This document shows positions 8,046-16,286 of a stretch of DNA of 64,000 nucleotides, one piece after another. A program made the position numbers and the translations under genes. Numbering within the stretch: the stretch's first letter is position 1; the number at the start of each line of letters is the position of its first letter. Where the stretch lies: NCBI RefSeq assembly GCF_014879975.1, contig NZ_CP062500.1, positions 620,001 through 684,000 on the forward strand. The letters run 5' to 3'. Origin of the DNA: Vibrio bathopelagicus. Its GTDB lineage: Bacteria > Pseudomonadota > Gammaproteobacteria > Enterobacterales > Vibrionaceae. The notes below the pieces were generated by a model that worked only from the letters and a program-made list of their open reading frames with translations, did no database searches and was not told the DNA's origin.

Positions 8046-10376
8046 TTATTGTTGTTGGTTAAATTGCAATTGATGTTCTCTGTACCAATCACTTAGGTCT
8101 TCAAGTGGCATCGGTTTGCCAAAGTAATAGCCTTGCAGCATATCGCACTGGGCTTCTTGTAACCATTGATGCATTCGTTTGGTTTCGATGCCCTCAGCGG
8201 TGACCGTCTTTCCTTGTGCATGGCACAAACTTATCACTGGTTTTACTATGTTCTGATTGTCTGTTTCGATCAAGGTTTCTAAAAAGCTCTTATCCAATTT
8301 GATCTTTTGAGTAGGATATTCAACCAACTGGGTTATTGATGTGTAACCAGAGCCAAAGTCATCAATCGCTAAGCGGTAACCCATTCGAGATAGCTCGTTT
8401 AATAATGGAAACCCTTGTGAGTTTGAGTAGAAGGTCTCGGTGATTTCAAAATCAATTAAGCTTGGCGGAATACCATTGATCTTGGCGTGTTCTCCTATGA
8501 AAACTGCAAGGTGAGTCGTTTCTATTCCTGCTGAAGACAGGTTGATAGAGAGCTGAATCGAATGATCAAATTGAGCTTGAAGCTTATGGAATGAAGCAAA
8601 AGCATGCTGGATTACCCAGCGATCGACCTGTTCGAATAATCCGGTTTGTTCGGCAATCGGAATAAACTCATCGGGCGGTACTGAACCTAGTTGTTGCGAG
8701 TCCCAACGTAATAGCACCTCAACACCGATGACCTGACTTCCTGTTGAATCCATGTATGGCATATAAACGAGTTTGAACTCTTCATCAAAGTTCTTACGCC
8801 TCAGAGCCTGTTCAATGCTTGCCTGTCGTTGAATGGTTTTGTCTAAGTCTGAAGAGTAATCAGCGTATTGATTCTTACCTGCTCGTTTGGCTTGGTACAT
8901 TGCCGTGTCTGCATTTGAGAGCAGCTTTTCTATTGAGTGACCGTCATTAGGGTAGGTTGCAATACCAATACTGACCGTAATCGGGTAGTTGCCAGATTCA
9001 GTGATAAACCCTTTTTGAAGAGGCGCCAATAATGTATCTGAAAATTTATGTGCGATATTCCCGTGGCGAGTCGATGCATTGATGTAAACAACAAACTCGT
9101 CACCAGAGAGTCGAGCTGGCATGCAATGGGCATCGTAATCCGTTTGGTACAGAGCACCGATCTCAGAAATACGTTGAGCGAAAGAGACTAAGATCGAGTC
9201 GCCAATTTGATGGCCATATTTATCGTTAACAAATTTAAAATTATCTAAATCTAAATAGAGTACCCACGTGTATGTTTTCGAGTTTGTTTTCGGGAGTGAT
9301 TGCTCAATAAAGGTTTGGAATTGACGTCGGTTGGCGATCTGAGTCAGCTGGTCATTTTCAGCTAGAACTTTGGTTTGTTGATAGGTGTTATCTAACTCTT
9401 GGTACATGTCATAGAAGCGATGCGATAAGCGGCCTAATTCGTCATTTGTTTTTAAGCGCTCGATGTTCTTTCTTTGTTTTTTCTCCACTTGCTGTAACTG
9501 TCGGTCTAGCCTTGAAATTGGGCTAATGACGCAGCGAGAGAGAAGCATCAGCAGTAAGGCAACCGTTACTAATGCTGACAGTGCAAACGACAGACTCAGT
9601 TTATTCCAGATAGAGTCGAGCTTATTGTTTAGAAGAAACTGAGCAGGATCGACCGTTGCGTAAAGCTCAGGTGCCAACTTCACTGACTGAGTTAAATCAT
9701 TTTCTAAAGAGATGGCCGTTGGCGTGAAAAACAAACTGGTCTGGTAGTCGAACTCGATCTGCTTTCGCAATGTATTAAATTTATCGAGAGAAACAGAAAC
9801 CACCACAAAAAAAACATCACTAGGTTGATAGCTTACTGGGGGCGAAACCGTTTTTTTATCGAGTACTTCATAGTGAACTAACATCCCTTCGCCTTGAGAG
9901 TTTTGGACGTAATTGGTGCTCGATTCTTCTAAAGTCTTTTGATATTGACGATCAATAAACGCAAGAATTTTAGGGTCCATTTTCGCGAGTGAGTCACTAC
10001 TATTATCTGCGTAATAACTGAGTTTTCGTTCACCATCAAGCAGTGCTAGCCCTGTAAAACTCTCATCACCATCTTGTAAGAACTGTATGGTTTCTCGAAG
10101 GTTATTGATCAGTTCAAGTTCACGATACGGATTGTCATCAACTAAAAAATAGCGTCGAACCAAGTCACTGTTAGTAAGAGTGTAAGAATAACTATTTAGG
10201 AAGGAGCGAGATTGGCGAAAATACCCAGCTAACTTTTCCATATTCAGTTGCAGTACGTTGTCTTCGCGTTTGATAAAACTGCTTTTCTGCATCGAATAAA
10301 TAATATAGCTAGAAGCTGCGGTACTGATCAGTATCACAGGGGTTATCAGTAGTAAGATTTTAGTACTTAGCTTCAT
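8046..10376 (-). CDS. mbaA: MbaA-type GGDEF-EAL cyclic di-GMP enzyme
   Basis: Inner-membrane sensor that makes or degrades cyclic di-GMP. One membrane segment near the N-terminus, a periplasmic domain of about 230 residues, a second membrane segment, a HAMP-like linker, then GGDEF (written SGDEF) and EAL (written EVLLR) domains. The EAL partner motifs are all present (INLSS, EITE, DDFGSGY, KLDKSFL, AEGIET, QGYYFGKPMP), so phosphodiesterase activity is likely. SGDEF plus an EVL motif, and its place between yjjX and pheA, match V. cholerae MbaA. There MbaA works with the polyamine-binding protein NspS from the adjacent gene; no such gene is here. The ATG at 10376 is preferred over a GTG at 10391; neither has a clear ribosome site. 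Confidence 0.85.
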   Translation of the reverse strand: MKLSTKILLLITPVILISTAASSYIIYSMQKSSFIKREDNVLQLNMEKLAGYFRQSRSFLNSYSYTLTNSDLVRRYFLVDDNPYRELELINNLRETIQFLQDGDESFTGLALLDGERKLSYYADNSSDSLAKMDPKILAFIDRQYQKTLEESSTNYVQNSQGEGMLVHYEVLDKKTVSPPVSYQPSDVFFVVVSVSLDKFNTLRKQIEFDYQTSLFFTPTAISLENDLTQSVKLAPELYATVDPAQFLLNNKLDSIWNKLSLSFALSALVTVALLLMLLSRCVISPISRLDRQLQQVEKKQRKNIERLKTNDELGRLSHRFYDMYQELDNTYQQTKVLAENDQLTQIANRRQFQTFIEQSLPKTNSKTYTWVLYLDLDNFKFVNDKYGHQIGDSILVSFAQRISEIGALYQTDYDAHCMPARLSGDEFVVYINASTRHGNIAHKFSDTLLAPLQKGFITESGNYPITVSIGIATYPNDGHSIEKLLSNADTAMYQAKRAGKNQYADYSSDLDKTIQRQASIEQALRRKNFDEEFKLVYMPYMDSTGSQVIGVEVLLRWDSQQLGSVPPDEFIPIAEQTGLFEQVDRWVIQHAFASFHKLQAQFDHSIQLSINLSSAGIETTHLAVFIGEHAKINGIPPSLIDFEITETFYSNSQGFPLLNELSRMGYRLAIDDFGSGYTSITQLVEYPTQKIKLDKSFLETLIETDNQNIVKPVISLCHAQGKTVTAEGIETKRMHQWLQEAQCDMLQGYYFGKPMPLEDLSDWYREHQLQFNQQQ

Positions 10377-10696
10377 AGTTAATGACAACACTATTTATAA
10401 TTTAAGCGCGTAAGTTTATGTTACTTAATACTTACTCGCTATTAATTACACGTAGTTCGATGATTTCCTGTGAAGGCAATAAGGTTTTGTCTTTATTGAT
10501 AAAAATGTGATTAGTGGGGTTTTTATTATGTTGGTAATGATTTTAGGAGGCGGGTGTGAAGAGAGAGCTAACGGAATAACAATTTAATATCCAACAATAC
10601 TTATTTCTGCGTATTGTTTCGTTCAATTGTTATTCCGTTTGCGTTAACTTTTACTGTTTGGCCTATGGTAGGCGCATTGCTTTTGGCAACCTAAAC
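10377..10696. other. Intergenic region between mbaA and pheA
   Basis: About 320 bases with no credible reading frame and no recognisable remnant of nspS. It contains a nested inverted repeat at 10570-10639 (separate entry) and a short weak stem GCCTA / TAGGC at 10661-10673 after the pheA stop, without a T run. Confidence 0.5.
10570..10639. repeat. Nested inverted repeat (two-level hairpin)
   Basis: The outer arms are a perfect 15-bp match: AACGGAATAACAATT at 10570-10584 and AATTGTTATTCCGTT at 10625-10639. Inside lies a second perfect 8-bp stem, AACAATAC at 10593-10600 and GTATTGTT at 10611-10618, with a 10-base loop. There is no T run directly after either arm. It could be a folded RNA element, a dispersed repeat or a regulatory DNA structure. 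Confidence 0.75.
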
Positions 10697-11872
10697 TTAC
10701 GATAACTTAACTTGAGTTGCTTTAATGTTCTCACTTGGGTAGCAGCCTAGCACTTTTAAGTGACGAGTAATGGCCGTCAGTTCCGTGATTGCTTGCTGCA
10801 TGTTATCCGCATCCAAGTGTGCCTCTAAATCAACATAGAACATCTCTTCCCATGGGTTACCCATAATTGGACGAGATTCTAGTTTCGTCATATTGATACC
10901 CAAGCGTTGCAGAATCAGTAGGGTTTCAACCAAAGAGCCCGCTTCTTGAGAGGTCGACATGATGAGTGTCGTTTTCGCTGGGATTTGAGTCGATACTTCC
11001 ACTGGCTTGCGCGCTACCACGATGAAGCGAGTGTGGTTCTCTGTTTGATTAGCAATATTGCCTTGTATTGCTTGAAGCCCATACAGTTTGCCACTTGAAG
11101 CGTTACCAATTGCCGCTACATCATCACCATCCAGTTCTTGCACTTTCTTCATTGCGTCAGCGGTGCTTGCACAAGATTCAAGGCATACACCTTTAAGGCG
11201 ACTCAAGAACTCACTGCATTGCTGATGAGGTTGTGGATGCGAATAAAGCGTCTTAATGTCTTCTAATCGAATATCACTTTTAGCAACTAAGCAGTGTTCA
11301 ATAGGCTGAGACAGCTCACCCACGATGTAGAGCGTTGTGTGTTGCAGAAGATCGTAAACTTCGTTGATTGAACCAGAACTGGTGTTCTCAATCGGCAGCA
11401 CACCATAATCGGCATGACCAGATTCCACCGTCGATGCGACTTCTTTGAAGTGATTGCAGTTAAGCTCTATCAATTCCATATTCTTGCGGCTGAAGTATTC
11501 ACGGCTAGCAAGGTGAGAATATGAACCTTTAGAACCTAAGAACGCAACGCGAGCTAGTGGCTTGCGGCTTTGTGGGTTCGCAAGGTTTTGCAGGTATGAC
11601 TGTTGCAGCAGAACCGAATCTTCGATGATGGTATGAAACAGCTTAGTAATGTACTGCGCATCAAGCTCGTATTTATCTTTACCGTTGTTAATCAGCTTAA
11701 CCAGAAGCTGCTGTTCACGAACGGCATCGCGTACAGGCTTTGATGTCTCTACTTTACTTTTCGCAACTTCGATACTGAGTTTGCGGCGTTCTGAAAGTAA
11801 ACTCAGCAGTTCGTCATCTAAATCATTGAGACGAAGGCGGATATCATCCAGTGAAATTGAGCGGTCAGTCAT
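10697..11872 (-). CDS. pheA: Bifunctional chorismate mutase / prephenate dehydratase (P-protein)
   Basis: Phenylalanine-pathway enzyme: chorismate to prephenate to phenylpyruvate, feedback-inhibited by Phe. An AroQ chorismate mutase (about residues 1-90), a prephenate dehydratase domain (about 105-285, with IENTSSGSINEV) and a C-terminal ACT domain holding the Phe-binding motifs GSLV and ESRP. The 391 residues match the family. AAGGA precedes the ATG. Expression is probably controlled by the pheL attenuator directly upstream. Confidence 0.96.
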   Translation of the reverse strand: MTDRSISLDDIRLRLNDLDDELLSLLSERRKLSIEVAKSKVETSKPVRDAVREQQLLVKLINNGKDKYELDAQYITKLFHTIIEDSVLLQQSYLQNLANPQSRKPLARVAFLGSKGSYSHLASREYFSRKNMELIELNCNHFKEVASTVESGHADYGVLPIENTSSGSINEVYDLLQHTTLYIVGELSQPIEHCLVAKSDIRLEDIKTLYSHPQPHQQCSEFLSRLKGVCLESCASTADAMKKVQELDGDDVAAIGNASSGKLYGLQAIQGNIANQTENHTRFIVVARKPVEVSTQIPAKTTLIMSTSQEAGSLVETLLILQRLGINMTKLESRPIMGNPWEEMFYVDLEAHLDADNMQQAITELTAITRHLKVLGCYPSENIKATQVKLS

Positions 11873-11884
11873 AAATGTGTCCTT

Positions 11885-11958
11885 ATAAAAAAGCCTCCCT
11901 AGTGTGGGAGGCTTCTTGTTCGTTTTTGACTTGTTTTTCTAAAACGACTCAGCCTCCG
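11885..11958 (-). promoter_or_regulatory. pheA transcription attenuator
   Basis: The terminator is AAGCCTCCC / GGGAGGCTT (11891-11914, loop ACACTA) followed by TTTTTT. Upstream, GGAGGCT (11951-11957) can pair with the terminator's left arm to form an antiterminator. The same GGAGG can instead pair with CTTCCG at the end of the pheL reading frame. These three mutually exclusive pairings are the standard layout of leader-peptide attenuation: stalling at Phe codons frees the antiterminator and lets pheA be transcribed. Confidence 0.88.
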
Positions 11959-11960
11959 AT

Positions 11961-12008
11961 TTACGGAAGAAAAAAGAAGTCAAAAATAAACAAAGATTGA
12001 GTGTGCAT
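11961..12008 (-). CDS. pheL: Phe operon leader peptide
   Basis: A 15-codon frame encoding MHTQSLFIFDFFFLP, with five Phe codons in the second half, ending just before the attenuator stems. E. coli PheL is likewise 15 residues and Phe-rich. The order raiA-pheL-pheA is the same as in enterics. The peptide itself has no known function beyond ribosome stalling when charged tRNA-Phe is short. Confidence 0.88.
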   Translation of the reverse strand: MHTQSLFIFDFFFLP

Positions 12009-12020
12009 AAAAAGTGATTG

Positions 12021-12049
12021 TTTTATGAATGTTTAAACACAATAAGCAA
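12021..12049 (-). promoter_or_regulatory. Candidate promoter of pheL-pheA
   Basis: On the minus strand a -35-like TTGCTT (12044-12049) and a -10-like ATAAAA (12021-12026) are separated by 17 bases, just upstream of the pheL start. The match is moderate. Confidence 0.45.
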
Positions 12050-12070
12050 GCGAGCTACGAGCGTCAAGCA

Positions 12071-12100
12071 AAAAAATAGCGCCCTGAGGCGCTATTTTTT
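12071..12100 (-). terminator. Terminator of raiA
   Basis: A perfect 13-bp stem AAAAAATAGCGCC / GGCGCTATTTTTT with loop CTGA lies 17 bases after the raiA stop. It insulates pheL-pheA from raiA. Confidence 0.92.
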
Positions 12101-12116
12101 AATCTGTTCTTTTTCC

Positions 12117-12452
12117 TTATTCTACTTCAGCTTCTAGCTCTTCAATTTCAGGCTTTTCAGCGCGGCGCGCTTCTGGTTTATGGCGTAGCTTGTTGAGTTG
12201 ACGTTCTAGTTTTTGTTCTACTTCGTTGATAGCTACGTAGAGGTCGTCATGGGTTGATGAAGCAACAAGTTGGCCTTTTGGCACCGTTAGAACGGCTTCA
12301 AACTTTTTCTTTTTGTTTGGTTCTTCGCTAAAGCTCGCTTGGCAACCAATGATGTCTACTTGCCATTTATCTAGCTTTTTAAATTTGCTTTCTATGTGAT
12401 CACGGATTGCAGAGGTAATGTCGATATTTTTACCAGTGATGTTCATTTTCAT
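12117..12452 (-). CDS. raiA: Ribosome-associated inhibitor A (short HPF/RaiA family)
   Basis: Small protein that binds the 30S decoding region and holds ribosomes inactive in stationary phase or cold. The 111 residues start MKMNITGKNIDITSAIRDHI, the family beta-alpha-beta fold, and end in an acidic tail (EIEELEAEVE), as RaiA does and the shorter HPF does not. The position before pheL-pheA also favours RaiA. AGAGGAAAAC lies upstream of the ATG. Confidence 0.92.
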   Translation of the reverse strand: MKMNITGKNIDITSAIRDHIESKFKKLDKWQVDIIGCQASFSEEPNKKKKFEAVLTVPKGQLVASSTHDDLYVAINEVEQKLERQLNKLRHKPEARRAEKPEIEELEAEVE

Positions 12453-12729
12453 AGAAGTTTTCCTCTGTTGTATCCCTCATGGGTTAACTTCAGATTACGA
12501 CTTTTAGGAATAAAGAATGTGATCTAGATCTTATTTTGGTTGGGTGGGATAAGCATTAAAATCAAATGTGATCTCACGCAAGTCTTGGTATCTTTTTGTC
12601 GAAAAATGCTTGTTATCCCTATGAAAAACGATAAGTTGGAGGCAAGGCTTCGCTAAAAATTAAACTGGTTTTTAGGGGTGTCCTACAGCTTTTTGAAAGT
12701 GCTTGATGAAAATTCACGCAATGTACTTT

Positions 12730-12745
12730 CGTGATTTAAATCACA
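12730..12745 (-). promoter_or_regulatory. CRP-like site
   Basis: CGTGATTTAAATCACA matches the TGTGA-N6-TCACA consensus with one mismatch. It lies about 280 bases upstream of raiA. E. coli raiA is reported to be CRP-dependent, so a role here is plausible but inferred. Confidence 0.5.
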
Positions 12746-12772
12746 CCAAAGAACGATCCGAATTTGATAAGC

Positions 12773-12804
12773 AAAAGCCGCATAAATTTCCTTATGCGGC
12801 TTTT
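12773..12804 (-). terminator. Terminator of the MltF-like gene
   Basis: A perfect 13-bp stem AAAAGCCGCATAA / TTATGCGGCTTTT with a 6-base loop, 57 bases beyond the stop codon. It reads as a terminator in both directions. Confidence 0.88.
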
Positions 12805-12861
12805 GTGTTTTTAGTCTTGCCTTGGGCGTTTACTGCTTAAGCTCATAATGACAAACAGCGG

Positions 12862-14280
12862 CTAATCGTTGGTTTGCAGCAGCCTTGCTGTTCCGTTCTC
12901 TCGAGTGGCATTTATCGCCGCCAATTGTTTATAAATAACAAAGTAGCGATTGATGTTGGCGACATACGTGACAGGTTCTTTACTGACATATTTTCGCGTC
13001 ACGATTTCGACGTTTTTAAACCAGACGTTAGGGTTGTAGCCTTTCTTCTTCGCGAGGTATCTCATTTTTCTGATTTTAGCTGGGCCTGCGTTGTAAGACG
13101 CCAACGTAAAATAGATCTGGTTGTCAGCCGTTATGGCAGGGTCATTAAAATATCGGTCTTTGATAAAACGCATATATTTCACACCCGCATGGATGTTGTT
13201 ATCCACTTTATGAATATTTTTGATATTAACGTTTTTGTCCTTGGCCGTACTTGGTAAAACTTGCATGACGCCAATCGCCCCACGATGGGAGACTTGACTC
13301 TGATCGAGCCCTGACTCTTGAAACCCTTGAGCAGACATCATCAAAGGATCAAATTCGTACTTGCTGGAGTATTTCTCAAACACGTCAGCGAGCTTGGCAA
13401 CCCTGTCGACCTTGTTTGGATTGAGAGCTCGACCTAACCAACGCGTATTATCGATATATTTTTGATAGATCACGTTACCCAGCAAAGTACCTGTGCGGGC
13501 TTTCTTGACGTACTTGTTGATTTCTTTTTTGAGAAGAGGGCTATTCTTTCTCAGTGCCCAAGCAATTTGCCCGTTTTCACGCAGCGGCAACTCCGTATGT
13601 ACCTGTATGTTTTCCATCACATCAGTCCATAGCTTCGCTTTGTGGCTATCTAGGATCGTTCCTTGAATATAACCTTGGTTAACAAGCTCTATCAGTTCAT
13701 AGTCTTGCAGTGACTCTTCGATAAAGTGGACATGCAGTGGTGGCAGTTCCATTTTATTGAGCTCTTTATTCACTTTTTGCACACTCTCGAAATAACTAGA
13801 GCTCGCACGGATCCACACTTCTTTACCGCTCAATTGCTTGATTTCGGTGATAGGGTCTGAGTTTTTCCCGGTAATAATGAGTTCTTGTCCATCCTTGATC
13901 ATCGGGTCTGAAAAGTCGATCACGCTTAATCGTTTATCGGTAATTGTGAGGTTCGCTACCGCGACATCACCGTATCCAGATTCGAGTGAAGGAAGGAGAT
14001 CATCTCGCTGAACCGGAATGATTTGTACATTAAGATAAGGGTGTTTCTTGCGAAGGCTTTTCTCAAAGTGATAGAGCATTTCTGCCACAATACCTTTCGG
14101 TTTACCATCTTCTATGTAGTAAAACCCAAGATCAGCCGATACCAATACTCTCACTGTTCCTTTTGCTTTGAGTACGTCTAAGTCGCCCATGTAAGGCTGA
14201 TTGCTCAATGGGGACAGTTCTAATGCGTTGGAAAGTGGGCTAAATAACCCGATCCAGATAAATAATAACATCCTGCTCAC
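12862..14280 (-). CDS. MltF-like lytic transglycosylase with solute-binding domain
   Basis: Exported protein with a signal peptide (MSRMLLFIWIGLFSPLSNA), a family-3 solute-binding domain (about residues 40-265, with the GYGDVAVANLTIT segment) and a C-terminal SLT domain with the catalytic glutamate in GFQESGLD (about residue 322) and ASYNAGPAK. This is the MltF arrangement, in which a ligand domain controls a murein-cleaving domain. No lipobox is visible. From memory vibrios carry a canonical mltF elsewhere, so this is probably a paralogue. The GTG at 14280 is preferred because GGAG sits 7 bases upstream; a GTG at 14286 and an ATG at 14271 are alternatives. Confidence 0.82.
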   Translation of the reverse strand: MSRMLLFIWIGLFSPLSNALELSPLSNQPYMGDLDVLKAKGTVRVLVSADLGFYYIEDGKPKGIVAEMLYHFEKSLRKKHPYLNVQIIPVQRDDLLPSLESGYGDVAVANLTITDKRLSVIDFSDPMIKDGQELIITGKNSDPITEIKQLSGKEVWIRASSSYFESVQKVNKELNKMELPPLHVHFIEESLQDYELIELVNQGYIQGTILDSHKAKLWTDVMENIQVHTELPLRENGQIAWALRKNSPLLKKEINKYVKKARTGTLLGNVIYQKYIDNTRWLGRALNPNKVDRVAKLADVFEKYSSKYEFDPLMMSAQGFQESGLDQSQVSHRGAIGVMQVLPSTAKDKNVNIKNIHKVDNNIHAGVKYMRFIKDRYFNDPAITADNQIYFTLASYNAGPAKIRKMRYLAKKKGYNPNVWFKNVEIVTRKYVSKEPVTYVANINRYFVIYKQLAAINATRENGTARLLQTND

Positions 14281-14368
14281 ATCCACACTCCATGTTGATG
14301 TTTTGTTAAAAGTTATCTATTGAAGATACTGCTTATGTTGCCATTCATCAAGTTTACCAGACGAAGTT

Positions 14369-14402
14369 CAAAAAAAATCGCGCTAACAAATTAGCGCGAT
14401 TT
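14369..14402 (-). terminator. Terminator of bamD
   Basis: A 12-bp perfect stem AAATCGCGCTAA / TTAGCGCGATTT with loop CAAA; on the minus strand it is followed by a T run. Confidence 0.9.
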
Positions 14403-14443
14403 TGAAGTGATTGTTTTAGTGAACAACGAGTGTGATTCGTTGA

Positions 14444-15172
14444 TTAAGGCAGTGGGTTGAGCTCAATCAAGGCTTCTGTTCTTGTCACTGCGTCTTCTAG
14501 CCCAAGCTGCTCGTAGGCTTCTAACTGTATTTTTAAAGATTTACGCGCTGCAATTGTGTCAGGGTAAGTCTTTTGTAATTCCTGTGAACGATTCACAGCT
14601 GCAATCCACGCTTCACGACGTAGGTAGAAATCAGCCGTTGCTAAGTCATACTCCGCTAGGCGGTTTTTCAGTGCGAACATGCGTTTTTGTGCATCTTCAG
14701 CGTATGGGCTTGCAGGGAAACGTTCTAACAGTCGTTTGAAGTCAGCAAACGCTAGCTTCACTGGTTCTGGATCTCGGTCGCTTCGATCGATATTAAAAAT
14801 ATCGTGCATGAAGTTTCGATCTTGAGCCATGTGTGTCAGGCCACGCATGTAAAGAACCCAATCCTGTTTTTCATGAGTTGGGTTTAAGCGTAGGAATCGT
14901 GAAATGGTGGCAAGGCCTAACGCCAAGTCATCATTTTTGTAGTACGCGTAAATCAGATCCAGTTGTACTTGTTCAGAATAGGCGCCGAATGGGTAACGAG
15001 AGTCTAAGGCTTCTAGCTTTTCGATTGCAGAAAGCCAGCTACCACTCTGCAGTGATTCTTGGGCGTCAGAGTAAAGAACCGATGGCGGTACATCCGGTAC
15101 TATTTCTTCACTACTTGAACAGCCAACTAAGAGTGATACGGCTAATAGACCCGATAAAGTAAGGTGTTTCAT
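14444..15172 (-). CDS. bamD: Outer membrane assembly lipoprotein BamD
   Basis: Essential lipoprotein of the BAM complex that inserts beta-barrel proteins in the outer membrane, working with BamA. A lipoprotein signal ends in the lipobox LLVGC (Cys18), followed by TPR-like helical repeats (SGSWLSAIEKLEALDSRYPF and others). The 242 residues match the family. It is divergent from rluD, as in other gammaproteobacteria. Confidence 0.95.
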   Translation of the reverse strand: MKHLTLSGLLAVSLLVGCSSSEEIVPDVPPSVLYSDAQESLQSGSWLSAIEKLEALDSRYPFGAYSEQVQLDLIYAYYKNDDLALGLATISRFLRLNPTHEKQDWVLYMRGLTHMAQDRNFMHDIFNIDRSDRDPEPVKLAFADFKRLLERFPASPYAEDAQKRMFALKNRLAEYDLATADFYLRREAWIAAVNRSQELQKTYPDTIAARKSLKIQLEAYEQLGLEDAVTRTEALIELNPLP

Positions 15173-15309
15173 GTCAGGCGTCGATTCCTTGAATTAAATA
15201 TTTCGTAAGCTTCCGTTACTTTCTAACCAGTAACAGATACAATGATGCAATTATTCTATTTTATCCATACTAATGGGTATTAGTCTCACGGTTTTTAAAA
15301 AAGTTCGAT

Positions 15310-16284
15310 ATGGCTCAGCAGATAACATTAACAGACACAGTAAAAAGCAGCCAGTTAGGTCAACGTTTAGACCAAGCTGTCGCTGAACTATTTACCGATT
15401 TTTCTCGCTCTCGTATTAAAGAGTGGCTTCTTGACGGCAAAATCCAAGTGGATGGCGAAGTTATCACGAAACCGCGCACCATAGTTTTGGGCGGTGAAGC
15501 GATCATCTTACAAGCGGAGCTTGCGGATGAAGAGCGCTGGGAAGCACAAGATATTCCGTTAGACATTGTCTATGAAGATGATGATTTATTGGTTATCAAT
15601 AAACCTCGCGATCTGGTTGTACACCCAGGTGCAGGTACGCCGGACGGAACCATACTAAACGCATTGCTTTTCCACTATCCTCAGATCGCTGAAGTACCTC
15701 GTGCAGGTATTGTGCACCGTCTTGATAAAGACACAACAGGTCTTATGGTTGTGGCTAAAACGGTTCCAGCTCAAACTCGTCTTGTACGTGCTCTTGCTAA
15801 ACGTCGTATTACTCGTGAATATGAAGCAATTGCGATAGGCAAAATGACAGCGGGTGGTGTTGTTGAGAAAGGCATTAGTCGTCATGCAACGAAGCGTACG
15901 TTAATGGACGTCAATGAATTGGGTAAACCTGCGGTAACTCACTACCGTGTTGCGGAGCATTTCCGCGAACATACTCGTATTCGCCTGCGTCTAGAAACAG
16001 GTCGTACTCACCAAATCCGTGTTCATATGTCATACCTTCAGCACCCACTGCTAGGTGATATTGCGTACGGTGGTCGTGCACGTATTCCTAAAGGTGCATC
16101 TGAAGAGCTGACGACAATGATTCGTTCTTTTGATCGCCAAGCGCTACACGCGGTTATGCTGAAATTTGTTCACCCTATTACTGGTGAAGAAGTTGAGTTC
16201 CACGCACCTGTGCCAAATGACATGGTTGTGATGGCAGAAGCGTTGCGTGTTGATGCTCGCGAAAACAAAGAAGACGACATTTAA
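15310..16284 (+). CDS. rluD: 23S rRNA pseudouridine(1911/1915/1917) synthase RluD
   Basis: Modifies three uridines in helix 69 of 23S rRNA. An N-terminal S4-like RNA-binding domain (QRLDQAVAELFTDFSRSRIK) precedes the RluA-type catalytic domain with the aspartate in HRLDKDTTGLMV and the RTHQIRVHM segment. 324 residues, usual length. The stop is 2 bases before pgeF, so the two are probably one operon. Confidence 0.96.
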   Translation: MAQQITLTDTVKSSQLGQRLDQAVAELFTDFSRSRIKEWLLDGKIQVDGEVITKPRTIVLGGEAIILQAELADEERWEAQDIPLDIVYEDDDLLVINKPRDLVVHPGAGTPDGTILNALLFHYPQIAEVPRAGIVHRLDKDTTGLMVVAKTVPAQTRLVRALAKRRITREYEAIAIGKMTAGGVVEKGISRHATKRTLMDVNELGKPAVTHYRVAEHFREHTRIRLRLETGRTHQIRVHMSYLQHPLLGDIAYGGRARIPKGASEELTTMIRSFDRQALHAVMLKFVHPITGEEVEFHAPVPNDMVVMAEALRVDARENKEDDI

Positions 16285-16286
16285 TC

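Larger units (their letters stand above)
12453..12861. other. Intergenic region upstream of raiA
   Basis: About 400 bases without a gene. It holds a CRP-like palindrome at 12730-12745, two further TGTGATC-containing stretches near 12518 and 12568, and the terminator hairpin at 12773-12804. It is probably the raiA control region plus the 3' end of the transglycosylase transcript. Confidence 0.6.

Noticed and set aside
10377..10696. Degenerate nspS
   Set aside because: No binding-protein-like segment could be read in any frame of the gap.
12874..13257. 127-residue plus-strand frame
   Set aside because: It is antisense to the well supported SLT domain of the MltF-like protein and resembles nothing.
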